DNA of 64,000 nt from Symbiodinium natans (Eukaryota > Sar > Dinophyceae > Suessiales > Symbiodiniaceae), in NCBI GenBank assembly GCA_905221605.1, contig CAJNDS010002535.1, positions 780,001 to 844,000 of the forward strand. Reading direction: 5' to 3'. The translations under genes were made by a program, and so were the position numbers. The notes under the pieces are model-generated. The model ran no database searches and was not told the DNA's origin. It worked only from the letters and a program-made list of their open reading frames with translations. Below, one piece after another: positions 1 through 46,879 of the stretch (position 1 is its first letter; every line of letters starts with the position of its first letter).

Positions 1-540
1 GAGGATTTTGGGGTGTTGGGGTCGCGCCATTTTGACTTCAGTGGGAGGTGCAATGGCCAGACACGCTCTGGAAACATCTGGAAAAAACGCGAAGCTGCTA
101 TCATCCTTGGGGTTTAGGGTTAGGTTCATGCTCTGAGAAACTCTAAACCCTGAATCCCCCCCCCCCCCCCCCCCCACCCCCCCCCCAAACCATCCCTGGG
201 TCACCCCCTGGACCGCAAAGCCTTAGCACCCTGAAGGCCCCAAACCGCAAGCCCTTTCAGGGTTTTAGGGTTTAGGGTTCAGGGGTTCATAGAACCTCAA
301 ATTATCCCCAAGCAATCTGCCAGGACATGGAATTAGACGACCACGGTCTGGGGTCTCAGGTCATCGAGTCATCTGCAGACCTCTGGGTTTTTGTTCTCTG
401 GAGTTGGATGAGGCGTTAATAGGATGAATCGGACGAGATGTTGGGCTCGAGGCTCTCAACCCCTGAGCCCAAGACCCAAACGTGTCCAAGTCGATGAAAA
501 TGCTCTGTGGTTCCGTGACATGCTGTCCCTAAACCGGAAA
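1..540. other. No gene seen; C tract
   Basis: No coding signal was recognised. The stretch has a C-rich tract near 157-187 and isolated single telomere-like heptamers. Confidence 0.6.
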
Positions 541-754
541 CCCTAAACCCTAAACCCTAAACCCTAAACCCTAAACCCTAAACCCTGAACCCTGAACCCT
601 GAACCCCAAACCCGAAACCCTAAACCCTAAACCCTAAACCCTAAACCCTGAACCCTGAACCCTGAACCCTAAACCCTGAACCCTGCGCCCTGAACCCTGA
701 ACCCTGAACCCTGAACCCTGAACCCTAAACCTTAAACCCTAAACCCTAAACCCT
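541..754 (-). repeat. Interstitial CCCTAAA array
   Basis: About 30 heptamers, many as the variant CCCTGAA. The TTTAGGG strand is minus. It ends about 15 bases before the first ankyrin core exon, next to its candidate acceptor. Confidence 0.9.
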
Positions 755-769
755 CTTCTGGCTCCTTAG

Positions 770-33939
<33,170 letters not shown>

Positions 33940-34548
33940 GCGGGGCGGGTGCCTGGAAAGACGTAGCCGGTCTAAAGGGGCTGCATCGAAAACATGTGTC
34001 AATACAGTCTGAGAATAAACAAAAGACACTGAACGACAAGTTTGCTGATCACTCACTGGGTTGGTTGCGTGCTGCTCTGCAGTTCGCTACTGCGAGTTTG
34101 AGGTACCAAGTCGGGGGTGTAGGGATGTCGAAGCTGTGCGATTGGGGTTCAGGGTTTCATGGTGAATCTGCCATGCTCAGGAGAGCGACTCTCTTCTTGT
34201 TGATTGCGCCTTTGATGTTAATGTGAATACCCTGATTCTTTCGATGTTTATTGTAAATCTGTTTGCCTGCTCCAAACTTGGCTTCTCCTTCGGCTACTGT
34301 GCTCCGCTAGCTCGGAGACTGGCACTGTAAGGCGCCACCCCTTTCTGATGGCCGGGATCAGGACTCCGCCGGCCGCGGGCTTGGGCATCGGGCGCTGTAT
34401 CTCACAGCTCAACCAGCACATTGTCAACGCAATTCTTCTCAGTATTTTTGAGCTCGGGTAAGCCCAAGAGGCCACGAATTCGTAATAGTGCAGTCCACAG
34501 GAGAAGTCAGGGCATGCGAATCCTCGAACCACTACCACTACGACGACC

Positions 34549-34549
34549 G

Positions 34550-34590
<41 letters not shown>

Positions 34591-34634
34591 CACTACTACC
34601 ACTACTACCACTACTACCACTACTACCACTACCA

Positions 34635-34704
<70 letters not shown>
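34549..34704 (+). repeat. (ACT)n trinucleotide repeat
   Basis: About 50 units with ACC interruptions. Poly-Thr, Leu, Val and Ser frames over it are artefacts. Nothing else was recognised from 33940 to 34548. Confidence 0.9.
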
Positions 34705-37700
34705 GACAACGACGACGAGGAGTACCACTACTCAACACAAGTTCTGATACTTCTACAAGTGCTGCTACTATTGTTATTGCTACGACAACGACTAAGTGTA
34801 TTACGCCCGTACATACTATTGTAGCATCGCTCCCGCTTCTACTCTTACGAACATTGCGGCTATTCCTACTCTGACTGCCTTTACTACTACTTGTACTACT
34901 TTGACTAACCATATCGATCTCGCGTCTGTCTCTCTCTCTCTCTCTGTCTCTCCCTGTCTGTGTCTGTCTTCAGAACTCGGCGCTGAGGTGAGATGAAGGT
35001 GCTCTTGGGTGCCAGCTCCCAGGCCACGTGCCTCGAATGTTTTTGATTGTGCCCTGTCTGTCTGTATGCATGCGAGTATGTCGCGCGTATGTACGCGGGT
35101 GGGTGGGCATTGCCTGAAAGTGTACGGGGCGGGTGTGTGTGTGTGTGTGTGTGTGTGTTTTGGAGCTATGGCTTGCTGAGATATTGTCTGCGAATATCAC
35201 AGACGTGGAAAGCGTCGAGGGAAGTGGCCTTGCCTTAGAACCGTATTTCATGAATGCTTCAGCCTGGAAATTCTGAAGCTGTCGGCAGGGCCTCTGGGTT
35301 TTGCAAGGCCGCTTGGGGGCCACAATCTTTGCCACGCCTTAAACTTATTGGCTTACACGAGTCTTTGTCTATTTGCGAATGCTTTGCGAAAGCAATTGGC
35401 AGCGAAGCTTGGTGCGCCGTTGGGAGGGTTTGAGGGTTTGCACGCAGCAAAGACACACAGGATGCAAGGTTCGGGTTTCAGGGTTGAACGCTTCAGGTTC
35501 TTGGTTCCAACATGACTGAACATGAGGTGAGATGCTATACTGTACTTGTAGAATGGAAACAAGTAGAATTCATATGCCGAGTGACATGACTCCTGAGCCG
35601 CGAGCCCCTGGCCTTTTTTCGCTTATTCCTCTGGCTTTCTTCCGATTTCTTGCGAAAATGTGCTCAAATTCCGTTGCTATGCTTTCGGATCACTTGTCTC
35701 GTCCTTTCTGCTCTGCTGTGCGGTTGAAGGATATCCTGGACAAGAAGGGCAAGAGCCCTGCCCACACCGACACCTGAAGCGCCTGACTCTGACAAGGCAC
35801 ACGAAACAGAATGCTGCAGTTCTTGTCGGGTTGAGAGGAGCTTTTCTTGCAGTGCACTGTGTTTCAAAAAAGAGAAAAAAACCGGAGATGTCCAGGTGGC
35901 GGACGCAGACCCCCGCTACGTGAGCTTCGAATGACAAGATAGCCCTGAGCACAAGTACTCTCGGGTGCCCTTTTCAGCCTTATTTGAGCGCTCTGGGGTA
36001 GAACCTCCAGGGGAAGTAGCCGAACTGCACTTTTGATACCTCCTTTGCATCCTCCGCAATCGAGGATGAGGATCCCCTCGTGCAGGTAGCTGCAGCGTGG
36101 GCATGTGCTGGTGATTTTTCATACCCCCCCCAAAGACCCTAAACCGCCAACCCAGAAAAGTGGAGAAGTTTGGCACATACCTGTGTCAATCCTAAGCCCT
36201 AAGCCCTAAACCCATGTGACAAATGGCCACCTTTGTCTTCCGGTTCTAGTCGGGGGGGACGGCAAGTTGCGGGTCTCGTTGCGTGAACCGCATCTGCTCC
36301 GGCGTGTAGAGGAATAGAATTGCGACGAACTTTTGCAGTTGCCGTCGTGCCGGTTTTAAATTGGCTTGAGACCGCCTCTGGCTGCGCCCAGAACCCTGAA
36401 CCATACACTGCCATACACCCTCAACCGTGTGAAGAGCCTTGTCTGCCATGAAGGTTTTCAGATGATCTATAATCTATATGTCTTAGAGCACGCACAAAAA
36501 GCAAGGGACCGCAGCGCCAGAATACTGGTGCGGAGTTGCGCGACAAAGAACAGCGCACCTCCGCACTACAGTGATGCTTTTGCTGGGCTAAATTTGGGCT
36601 CATCTCGTTTTCAATAGCCTTGGTAGCCCAGTGAGTGCACTATTGCCCTTTTTGGGTTCATTACAACAAGGCCACTGGGCTACCAAGACAGGATTCAGGC
36701 CACAAAGGCGCTGAGATTTTGAAAGCCCTATCTCGCTGCACCTCAAGAGAGAGGGCTTAGTCAGGCCATGTCGAAGACATGCCATAGTTGAGCGTTTCTC
36801 AAAACTTCGGGGGCCTGTAGGGATATGTAGGGCATTATCATGCCGGCGATGATAGGGGTCCCTCTTCGTGATTCCAAGCGGCTATTTTGAGAACTCCCAA
36901 TTCAAGGGGCAAAGCCCGCAGCCTCCACAAGTCCACTCAAGCCTTCGCGAGCAGTGACCCAATGCCCCTGAAAGAAGGTGTCCCGCTGTTTGCAATCCTT
37001 GAGCCTGTAACTCTCAACTCGAAACCCCGAAACCGAAAACCCTCACCCCCAATCGAAGGCCCTGTAGACCCCAAGCTGTGTAGAACTGTGTCAAGGGACG
37101 GCTCCCGCGCTCTGCCAGGTCAGCCTTGGGTTCAAGTTCATTTAGTACCAGTGACTATGTGTCTACGTATCATGACGACTTTTTGCAGGAAGGGCCTCGT
37201 AGATGCCTTGCTGGTTTCATTGCTTGTGACTCATCGTTAGTATTGTGTTCAAATATATGGCGGTCTAGTAAGGGGGGGCATGGGGGGAGGGCGGGGGGCT
37301 TGCGAGACAGTTCGAAGGAGCTTGCTGTGGGGAATGACTTGCATGTTGTCCACCCCAGAGAGCACGGCTCACAGCTAGTTTTAGGTGCGCATGAGGAATA
37401 TATCAGATGTTTGTGAGGAATAGGGGTTGTGAAGATTTGTAGCGTTGAAGAACCCGGTTGTGGCACTATGAGCCGTATGTGGTGAGTGGCCGCCGAATCT
37501 GTTCTCGGGTTGTCGTTTCTTTCGATTCAAGCCGTTTTGGGGAACAAGCAGTCTTTTTTGTTTGTAGGAAAATGGCTAGGCCCAGACGTCTCGGAACAGA
37601 ACGCACGCACACGTGTCATCTTGAGTTCCGATTCTGAGCAACTTATGAGTCCAAGTCTCGAAGCTCACGCATTGCTCAAGCATTGCTACTGCTAGCACGC

Positions 37701-38555
37701 GAGCACGATACTGACAGCGGCCCCACACCCTACTACTCAAGGCTCCGAGCTGTTCCTACTCGTAGGTCTGAAGGCATAATTGAGGGAGATCTGCGTATGG
37801 CAAAGATGTAACTCAACTCCCTTTTGTTCGGTCGACGTGTTGTGCCTGCCTGCCTTGGCCATGGCGGGCATGGTGGGGCCGGACAGCCAGTTCCAGCACC
37901 CTGAGCGCTTTTCATAGTTTCTCATCACCAATCACGAGGCTGCACGCGCATGCACACATGCCAACATGCACACACACACACACACACACACCCAGGAGGA
38001 TGATGAGAAGGGAGCTAAGGGAAGAGGACCCGGCCGAAAGTGTGAAAGCTTGCATGGGTTGTTTATACCCCAGATGGGCTCGTTTTTGCCTCTCAACAAG
38101 GCTCGTTCACCTTCCAGAATCAAGTTGTTCATGTTGTCGCCTCAAAGGCAGCAGGCCTAAAACTCACCTTGCAGCTCAAAATGATGCAGTCCCCCGATGC
38201 ACCTCGTCAACCTGACACGCGCCTTGAGAATTGCACGGGTTGAAACAATGTCGGACACTCCTTCTCGCAGTGACATGTCTCACGCGTTTTCACGGTGCTT
38301 TCGGAAGCTGCAGTCCCGAAACCTTAACCCCAAACCCTAAAGCTTAAACCCGAGCACCTCCTGAGTCTGTGAAATTCGGCACAATCACGTGCGAAGATGG
38401 CCATTCGTTCAAATTGGCCCTGGAACTGCAATCACAGTTCACGCGGGCAAGGCTTGAGAGCATTCTTGAGCCGACTTTTGTAAATGAAGAAAGCTAAGAC
38501 GTGCTCAATAAGTAGAGCTTTAAGCCGAGGATTCAAAACCAGGACATGTAAACAT
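34705..38555. other. Gene-poor stretch
   Basis: No supportable gene. Contains (TC)n near 34930, (GT)n at 35136-35158, a foldback at 36619-36687 and (CA)n at 37967-37992. Open frames of 60-120 codons lack recognisable domains. Confidence 0.4.
36619..36687. repeat. Foldback element, short form
   Basis: Perfect 15-bp inverted ends CTTGGTAGCCCAGTG / CACTGGGCTACCAAG around GCCCTTTTTGGGTT. The same ends and centre occur in intron 21300-21493. No target duplication was identified. Confidence 0.65.
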
Positions 38556-38563
38556 ACATATAT

Positions 38564-38609
<46 letters not shown>

Positions 38610-38615
38610 GGTACG

Positions 38616-38647
<32 letters not shown>

Positions 38648-38720
38648 AGTGTAAGAAGTATACGAAACCTAGGTTTATGAGGGGGGGGGGGGGGGCGGCC
38701 GTAGCATGTATATATATATC
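38556..38720. repeat. (ATATAC)n, poly-C and poly-G cluster
   Basis: A hexamer run of about 50 bp, then a C tract (about 38617-38635), an A run and a G tract (about 38681-38694). Confidence 0.85.
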
Positions 38721-41700
38721 CATATATGTATGCTCAAAGATCTCCATGAATGCCCCAAGGTTTGTTTCCTAGCCAGCAGCCGCGCGGTCATCTAGCCAAG
38801 CCCGGTTTCCGAACAAGAGAACAACATGAGAAACAGTAACCCTAAAGCCACAAGATCCCAAGACGCCTAAATTTCCAGGCCCCGAATCTCGAGAGTATAA
38901 CCACATCTTGAGCACGTAGTCTTCGCTGCGTGCCAGGGCAGAGGTTTCTTCAACTACTTCAGCTGCTGCCAGAAGCCCAGCTAGCTCTGCTGTACTTATT
39001 CTTGTGATGAGTGCGACCCGCCGTTTCTTGTTGTGACTACCGTACAAGTCTTGCGCTAGCTTGATACGTACTTTTCTGATGGTTGCCTTTATCCTGGTTG
39101 GCAGGGTGGCTGGCTGGACTCTTGGCCCATGAACTACCATGCTTCTAGTTGCCAGGAGTCGCAGTACCACAAACCCAAAGATTGAATGGTAGTGCATGCC
39201 AGCCGAAGCTTGTAAACCTAAATCCTAAACCCTAAACCCTAGACCCTAGACCCTAGACCCCAAACCCTAAACCGGTTTAGCCTAACCAATGCAGCTGCGC
39301 AGGCCTGCCAATTTTCCCTCGACCTGGTCCCGGCCCTGATCTTAGCCGCGGTCCACTTCTGCTGGACTACAAAAAAGCGCTGTGGGTCTCATTCTTGTTT
39401 TGTCATTGTCATCATTGTTTCTCGTTCTGGTGCTTAATGTTGGCTTTGCTTTGGTTTGTAGTATGATTTGAACTAGTCATGACCATCATCCATGTTGCTG
39501 TTGCTGCTGTTCTTGTCCTTGTTTTCTTCATAGTGAGTGAGTGAGTGACAGAGTGAGAGAGTGAGTGGACGGCCTGGGGTGCACCCCGGCCAACGGAACT
39601 CCTGAGGGTTGTTTGGCGACACAGTGAACGAGTCAGTGGACTCAGTGAAGTCGGCAGGCCTGCGTGGCGCATCATACACATCTTGCGGTCCGCGCAATAT
39701 GTACGACGAGCTCGTGGAGGCAATGTGAGGCTGGCTTGTGAATGCTGTGTGTGCTTGCCCGAGCCAGGCTGCGCGGACTAAGAAGAAGCCCGCGGAGTTC
39801 AGGGCCGCCGGCTCGGATTGTAGACTCGCAGCCAGGATAGCATGCCAGACCAATTCTCCCCATTCCTAGGTTCAGATTCAGATGAAGTCACCTGTGCCCT
39901 CTTTGATGCATTGCGGCCTGTTCCGTTTCAAGGTCACCCGATACAGTGGCATCGGCGTGATGGCCTTGTTCTGCAAACATGTGTCTCGCTACTAGTAGGG
40001 TTCTAAGAGGGCCATAGGGTATTTAAGCAATCGGGGTGTCAGCGTTTGGGGTTGAAGGCTACAGGGTTCTAGGGTTCTCGGGTTTAGGGTTTAAGGTACC
40101 CTAAACCCTCACGCCTCAACCCTGGCCTACAAGGCGGAAAGAGTCATTGCAAAGACCTTCAAACCTAAACCCCAAACCCCAAACCTCCACTCGTCAACAA
40201 AGGGGCCCGGGTTTGGCTTCATCGTCCCGATCCCGCTGTGCCCCTACTTCTTTGAGGCCGCTGAAGAAGGTTGAGGGTTTAGGGTTTGGGGTTATGTTTT
40301 GGGCGGCCCGTACTTAGGGTTTAGGGTTTGGGGTTTCTAGCCATAAACCCTACAAAAACTTAGGTGGGTTGAGACATTGAGAGCCATAATCCCTCCCAGC
40401 ACCCAAGTCCTATTGTTGATGCAGCTTGACGCGCTGGCATGCTTTACGAGTCTTGAGCACCCTGGGCTCCTGGAAGACCCTTTAAAACCCTTTGAGAAGT
40501 TTCCCTTAAATATCCCTTAAACCCAACAAAGCAGAATATGGAATGTCCCAAGGGGTCAGCTTGGGCGTACCCTCTCGATTCGTTGCTGTGAGGCTCAGAC
40601 AGGTTCCTGCTCCGCAGCGGCATCATCGAATCGTGTGGCCACCATGCGGAAATTCTTATCACAATCCGAAGTCAAAACCTGCAACCCGAAACGCCGAAGT
40701 TGAGTGACCTTTCCTTAGGTGGGCCTTTGGGACTGTTGTATTCTCCCTTGCCTACAAACCGTAACCCTCAACCCTAAACCCCAAGAGATGCCTCGACTTC
40801 ACTTGTGAGGCCACGCTTGGTGCGGAGTTGCCGCTTCAGGCTCTCCCAAACCCAGGCGGGTTTAGTGTTTAGGATTATAGGGTTTAGGGTTTAGGGTTTA
40901 GGGTTTAGGGTTTACGGGGCGGACTTTGGGTTTTGGGGGGTTTATGAGGTGGGGAGAAAGATTGGGTCCAGGGTTCAGGGTTTAGGTCGGGTTTTGGCTT
41001 TTGGGTTTGCGGTTTAGGGTTCAGGGTTTAGGCTTTTGGCTTCGAGCAACGCCTCCAGCATCAAGAGGCTGTTCATTTTGATTCAGCTTGGAATCCCGCA
41101 GCAGCCGAGCATGAAAGTCAGCGCAAAGCATTCGGCCCCAAACACCCTTTGAAACCCCCAACCGTACATCGAAGACACCCTATATTCCAAGCCCTAAACC
41201 CTACACCCCAAAAGATGTCAGACTCCTACACAGATAGGCGACGGATGGTCTGGCGAATTTGCCAGTGCCGCTGCGGCCTTTGCTTTGGCACAGCGCGGGC
41301 GGCCGCCGGCCGAGAGGCTCATGGGAGACGATGCTGCACCCTAAACCCCTTAGCCCTGTAACGCTAAACCCTAACCCTTAAGGGTTTAGGATTCAGGAGT
41401 TAGTCCATGCGCCTTCTTAAAATACATTGGCCTTCTTTGGGCCCCCAAGCAGACTGTACTTGGTTTAGGGTTTTTGGGGTTTGGGGACGCTTATAGGGTT
41501 AGGGCTTATGCAGTTTAGGGCCTGGGAGCGAGAGCATTGTTGCACATCGCTTTGCATCGCTGCTTCTGTATACATGTCCAACCTAATGTTCTGTGTCTAT
41601 TTTTATGTGTGTATTATGTCCCTATAAAACCTCAAAACCCTGTAATTCACCCTAGGCTCTTGCTGTAATGAAGGGACTGCAACACCAAAGGCCCGAACTT

Positions 41701-43034
41701 TAAAGCGAAAACGGTTTCGGGTTTGTTGGGGGTTCAGGGCCCTTCAGGGCCCTTCCGCAGGCAAAAGTCAGCTGCTGCATCTGGGTGGGGCGCAACCTAC
41801 CTACAGGCAGGATTGCTGAAGTTTGAGGTTTGAGGGTTTAGCCTATGGGAGGTTAGGGTTGTAGCCCAAAGAGCTTATACGCAAGGCGACAAGTACACCT
41901 GGTTTGATTCAATTTCATGCTCGCAAAGTTTCCTGAGCCGAGTGTTTTTGTTGGGGGATTTGCAGTTTTTCAAGGATTAGTGGTTTTGGCAACTGAAGGT
42001 TTAGGGTTTACTCGTTTGGGGCTTCGAAGGTGAATCCTTAGGGGTTATAGGGGATTTAAGAATGTTGCCTGGGGAGGATTCACTTCAGGTCAGGTTTGGA
42101 GGTTGATCTATTTTGTTGGTGGCCGCGCGCCTTAACTTGCCGGAGTATGTGGCTGTGTGCAGGTTCCATTCATTTGGCGGTTTCGGGATGAGTTTGCCAT
42201 GTTGTTGTCTTCGTGGGTTTTCGGATGCGCAAGGTGTCGAGCAGACGCGGCTTCACCCAGCTTACCCAGTGCCTCTCAGTCTGAGACAGCTCAGGCGAAG
42301 GGGAAGAGTGCTGTCGCTCCGCCGCAGGCCGAGCAGAAGGAGGCAGCTTTCAGAGAAGGTTCCATTACCTACACACCCCCAAAACCCTCCCAAACCGGCG
42401 TGTCAAAGCCGCGAAAGACGGCAGCCTTGAGAATTCGTTGCGTGACTTCCAGCAGAGGGCTTCTGTGAGTGAGGCAGGGCTTTGCAAGGGATGAGATGAT
42501 ACGGGATCGCATTTTACTGGCATGTATAAGGTTCGAGATGTACGTCGCATGCGTTGCGGCGCAGAGCAATGGTTTAAAATGCTCGTGGGCAGGCGAGCGT
42601 GCCGGCGACGAAGCCCCGCGAGGCGGCAGCAGCTGCGGCAGCAGCGCCGGCCGAGGTGCCTCTAGTGGGCGCGTGCCCGTTGGTGTGGATGTGCCCGCAG
42701 CTTGTTCCCTCGACTGCGAGAATTGAAACACTTGATGCTGCAAGCCCCTACGCCCTGCAAGATGTAAACTTCATGATGCTTCCTGAGCCCTGGCAACTCA
42801 ACTCTTCTGCCGTTAAAAGCGCTCTTGGGGGTTGCTCCTTGGGGCAGGCGCCTGTGGCTGATGCCACCGCCGAGCAGAACGAGCAGCCTCGCGCTGAGGC
42901 GGGATGCCGTGTAGTGAAGTGAAGTGCGGAACCTTGTTCTCTGGACCAAATGGAAGTTCCGCGCATAAGTTGCTCCGGCTTTTAATTTGGGGGAAGGAGA
43001 TCTTGGGGATGTATGGGGTCGAGAGGGTGGTAAC
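38721..43034. other. Gene-poor stretch with small telomere-like arrays
   Basis: CCCTAAA units at 39220-39275 and TTTAGGG at 40875-40912, with scattered single units. Open frames at 38769-39197 (-) and 42599-42922 (+, starting with an Ala-rich run) have no recognisable domain; the second might be an exon but lacks support. Confidence 0.35.
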
Positions 43035-44735
43035 TCGAGAGAACCTCACCTTGGCTGTCTCCATGATTGTCAGATTCTGCGTGAGCTGGTCGCAAATCGT
43101 AGAGACATGAACGCACGTAGATCGTCTCTTGTCAGGTTCCTCGGCATCGAAACTTCCCAGGCCGTCAAATTGCGTATTTAACTCTTTCATGTTCAGCCTC
43201 AGCAGTGCCCCTGCGCCACGTGAGGCGGCTATCAAAGGCCAGCTCCCGGGGAGGCCGGCGGCGTCGAGAGAACGAGTGCCCCTGAACCCAGACAGTTAAG
43301 GGGGTTGGGGGTTTCCAGCTTTGTTCAGGCCCTGAGGCTGAGGCTAAGGGTGTTGGGTTCCAGGTGCAATCCGTGCGCTAGACTCGCTAGACCTCCCGAA
43401 TTGTAAATACTTTCCGGCCGAACCGAAATTAGGAATTTGGGCAAGTGAGGGGGGTTAGTAAAGGGATTAAAAGGGGTAAGCAAGCATATGGAAACGAAAA
43501 AGGAGGTATCTGAGAATCTCACATTTGGTCACTCCATGCTTCTGAGATTTTGCGTGAGTTGGTCGCAAAACGTTTCAGGAGGAAGGCCCCAAGCCAGAAT
43601 GCAGGAGTCGTCTCTTGTCAGGCCCCTCGGCAGTGGCAGCGAAGCATCTTCTCAGGCCTTCTCGTGTTTAGCTCTTTCATGTTCAGCCGTGCCCCTGCAA
43701 CACATGAGGCGACTATCAAAGGCCAGCTCCCGGGGAGGCCGGCGGCGTCGAGAGAACGAGTGCCACAGAACCCAGACAGTTAAGGGGGTTGGGGTTTCCA
43801 GCTTTGTTCAGGCCCTGAGGCTGAGGCTAAGGGTGTTGGGTTCCAGGTGCAATCCGTGCGCTAGACTCGCTAGACCTCCCGAATTGTAAATACTTTCCGG
43901 CCGAACCGAAATTAGGAATTTGGGCAAGTGAGGGGGGTTAGTAAAGGGATTAAAAGGGGGAAGCAAGCATATGGAAACGAAAAAGGAGGTATCTCGAGAG
44001 AATCTCACATTTGGTCACTCCATGCTTCTGAGATTTTGCGTGAGTTGGTCGCAAGACGTTTCAGGAGGAAGGCCCCAAGCCAGAACGCAGGAGTCGTCTC
44101 TTGTCAGGCCCCTCGGCAGTGGCAGCGAAGCAGCTTCCCAGGCCTTCTCGTGTTTAGCTCTTTCATGTGCAGCCGTGCCCCTGCAACACATGAGGCGGCT
44201 ATCAAAGGCCAGCTCCCGGGGAGGCCGGCGGCGTCGAGAGAACGAGTGCCCCTGAACCCAGACAGTTCAGGGGGTTGGGGGTTTCCAGCTTTGTTCAGGC
44301 CCTGAGGCTGAGGCTAAGGGTGTTGGGTTCCAGGTGCAATCCGTGCGCTAGACTCGCTAGACCTCCCGAATTGTAAATACTTTCCGGCCGAACCGAAATT
44401 AGGAATTTGGGCAAGTGAGGGGGGTTAGTAAAGGGATTAAAAGGGGGAAGCAAGCATATGGAAACGAAAAAGGAGGTATCTCGAGAGAATCTCACATTTG
44501 GTCACTCCATGCTTCTGAGATTTTGCGTGAGTTGGTCGCAAAACGTTTCAGGAGAAAGGCCCCAAGCCAGAATGCAGGAGTCGTCTCTTGTCAGGCCCCT
44601 CGGCAGTGGCAGCGAAGCAGCTTCCCAGGCCTTCTCGTGTTTAGCTCTTTCATGTTCAGCCGTGCCCCTGCAACACATGAGGCGGCTATCAAAGGCCAGC
44701 TCCCGGGGAGGCGGCGGCGTCGAGAGAACGCGTGC
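43035..44735. repeat. 487-bp tandem repeat, about 3.5 copies
   Basis: Identical landmarks recur at 43414, 43901 and 44388 (period 487). The leftmost partial copy (43035-43320) is clearly more diverged, and the last ends abruptly near 44735. Frames of 110-135 codons repeat with the unit, but I see no conserved domain. Confidence 0.9.
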
Positions 44736-45396
44736 AGTTATAGGACTTGAGAGCTTTATGGTTGATTTTTTTTGGGGGGGACTAAGTTTTCCTCCTCGGG
44801 GGATTCGTGGATTTTGTGGAGACAAGAGGAGGTATCTTGAGTGCTTTTCACATGGACAGCACATCATATAGCCGACGCGTCGGTGCACTTACATTCCCGT
44901 TTTAGGGCCGCTGCTTGCTGACAAAATTTCCCGGCACAATGCCAGGTTTGAAGCGGACATGGCAAACACCTTGAACTTCAACTGAGAACCTAGTGGTTCT
45001 TTCTAAGCTGCCGCACGGAGGATTTGGAGTTGAAGGGGTCTAACTGTCTAACCCTTGGAGGTCCAAGTATCTGACGCATGTGTCAAACAATCCCCCTCAA
45101 CCGACTTGCAAGGCCAAGAAGTGCCAGAACCGGCAGGCAGGGATTAACATTTAGTAGGGTTTAGGGTTCTCGGGATATAAGGTCGGGATATAAGGTTCAT
45201 TCATGCAGAGGTTTGAGGTCTAAGATGAAGCGCTGCGCGTCGATACTCTGCCTGGATTGACGGGCAGCAGGGCCGAGGCAAACAAGGTTCATGGGATAAA
45301 TGAAAGAGTTTAGGTCGATTTGTGGTGGATCGCGTTCAGGGCTCAAATGCAAAATCGACGCAGCAGGTTCAGAGTGAATCAGCTTCTGATGAGTTG
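44736..45396. other. No gene seen
   Basis: Unique-looking sequence with one short TTTAGGG-like remnant near 45158 and a direct repeat of GGGATATAAGGT at about 45173-45196. Confidence 0.4.
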
Positions 45397-45547
45397 CGAA
45401 TCTGCGTTGGCAAACGTGCAGCACCTCACCTTTGGTGGAAGTGCAGTTTGATGTGATGCCGTTGGCGCACCAGGCCCCAGGGCAGGCCAAAGTGGAAAGG
45501 GAGCTGCTCGAAGCGTGGCATGAGGCCACGGCGACATGCTTGAACAC
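45397..45547 (+). CDS. Possible exon upstream of J-domain exons
   Basis: An open segment containing V-E-V-Q-F-D-V-M-P-L-A-H-Q and a charged helix K-V-E-R-E-L-L-E-A-W-H-E-A. The boundaries are guesses. It is joined to 45708 only by proximity. Confidence 0.25.
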
Positions 45548-45707
45548 AGTTTGTGTACAAGGTCTATATGGCTGGTTGCACGTTGCAGGGCTTGTGATTC
45601 TGCGTCTGCCTCTCAGGATGCGAGCATGCGACGCAGGCGATTCAAGGCTTCACTCGCCTGCAGTACCGCTGTTGTTTGAGAGTTGACAATTTTCTTAAGT
45701 GTTGCAG

Positions 45708-45764
45708 AAGCTCCTCCTCAAGTGGCACCCGGACAAGAATCACGATGCCTTTGCTTCGGAGGCG
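45708..45764 (+). CDS. J-domain exon fragment (HPD)
   Basis: Acceptor AAGTGTTGCAG, reading KLLLKWHPDKNHDAFASEA with the HPD signature, then donor GT. It covers the end of helix II, the HPD loop and the start of helix III. Only part of a J-domain is visible. Confidence 0.45.
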
Positions 45765-45850
45765 GTTGCGTAGAGTCGGAGTCGATCCGACCTGGGTGCA
45801 TTTTAGCCTGGCCAGAGTGCTGTGTAAGTAGAAGCTTCTTTTTCATGCAG

Positions 45851-45904
45851 ACGGGGCAGGCGTTCCGGCGTCTCATGAGCCGGCAGAAGACCTTCTGCGC
45901 CTGA
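45851..45904 (+). CDS. J-domain continuation exon
   Basis: Acceptor TTTTTCATGCAG, reading TGQAFRRLMSRQKTFCA then stop. In phase 0 with 45708-45764 it gives EA-TGQAFRRLM, like the helix III of J-domains. The intron would be 86 bp, GT-AG. Confidence 0.4.
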   Translation, partial: TGQAFRRLMSRQKTFCA

Positions 45905-46879
45905 GCTGCGCCTGAGCTGCGCGGCGCTCGGTTGTTTATGCTCATTTTTCAGGTCCCTTCTCGAAGCCAGCTCAGTTTCCCCAAGTCCCTCGTCAAGTTT
46001 TGGTTCGAAGATCCTATTACCCCAAGTGCTTTATAGACACTCAAACTCCAAACCGCCTTAACCCTTCTAGACCCGAAGCCCCCAGCAACAAGCCCCAAAT
46101 CTGAATCTACACGCCAAACATCCCTAAGCCCTGTAAGCCCTACCCTACAATGCTTGTCTCAAGTCCCTGACAAACTTTCTCAATTTCCTGCCCATATTCT
46201 CAGCGCCTTTGCCAGATTTGCTGAGATTCCGGAAGTGTGTAACATCCCTACCGATATGTCTCCAATCGTTGCTTGGTTTCTCGAATCCGAAACCACGTGC
46301 TGCTGGAGCCTCCCTGGGCTTTGGTACGGATGTTGGAGAGCTAGTTTCACGAGGAGAGATGGCGTGCGTGCCGTTGCCCTTTTCCAGGATCCGTCTTTGG
46401 GCTGGGATGTGGAGTCCTGAGGTGCGCGTTCAAGACTTTTCAAGGAATCTGCCACCTTTGCAGCTGGTTCCGCGACAGCAAGATTGCGGACTTTGTTCTA
46501 TTGTACTGCCAAGAATCCCCACCGACTTGCGTGCAGCTGGCTTGATCGCGGTGTGCAAATACGGATGCCGCTGTGTGCTGCTTTTCAGTTCTAGTTCACC
46601 ATGCAGCGCAGTGCTTCTATGCAAGAGGTTGTTTCTTGCTGCTTGGCCTGCCTGACATGTTGCTTGATCTTGGTTCGCAGCTGGGTGCCACGTGCTTTAT
46701 TAAACACCACCATAACTTCAGCGCACCGCACGGCACTGCAGACAATTTAAATCATCATTCTCTTTGTATAGAACGTCCGTAAATTTGCAGCATTTTCTAC
46801 TGAATCATGGCGGGTGGGCTAGGAATGGCGACGGCCTTCGCAAGCGGCAAGCCCCGGTCTCAAAAACGTGCATATGTTG
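45905..46879. other. No gene seen
   Basis: Open frames up to about 148 codons (46209-46655, +) without recognisable domains or splice context. Confidence 0.35.

Noticed and set aside
34421-34912. Poly-Thr, poly-Leu and poly-Val proteins
   Set aside because: Translation of the (ACT)n repeat in different frames.
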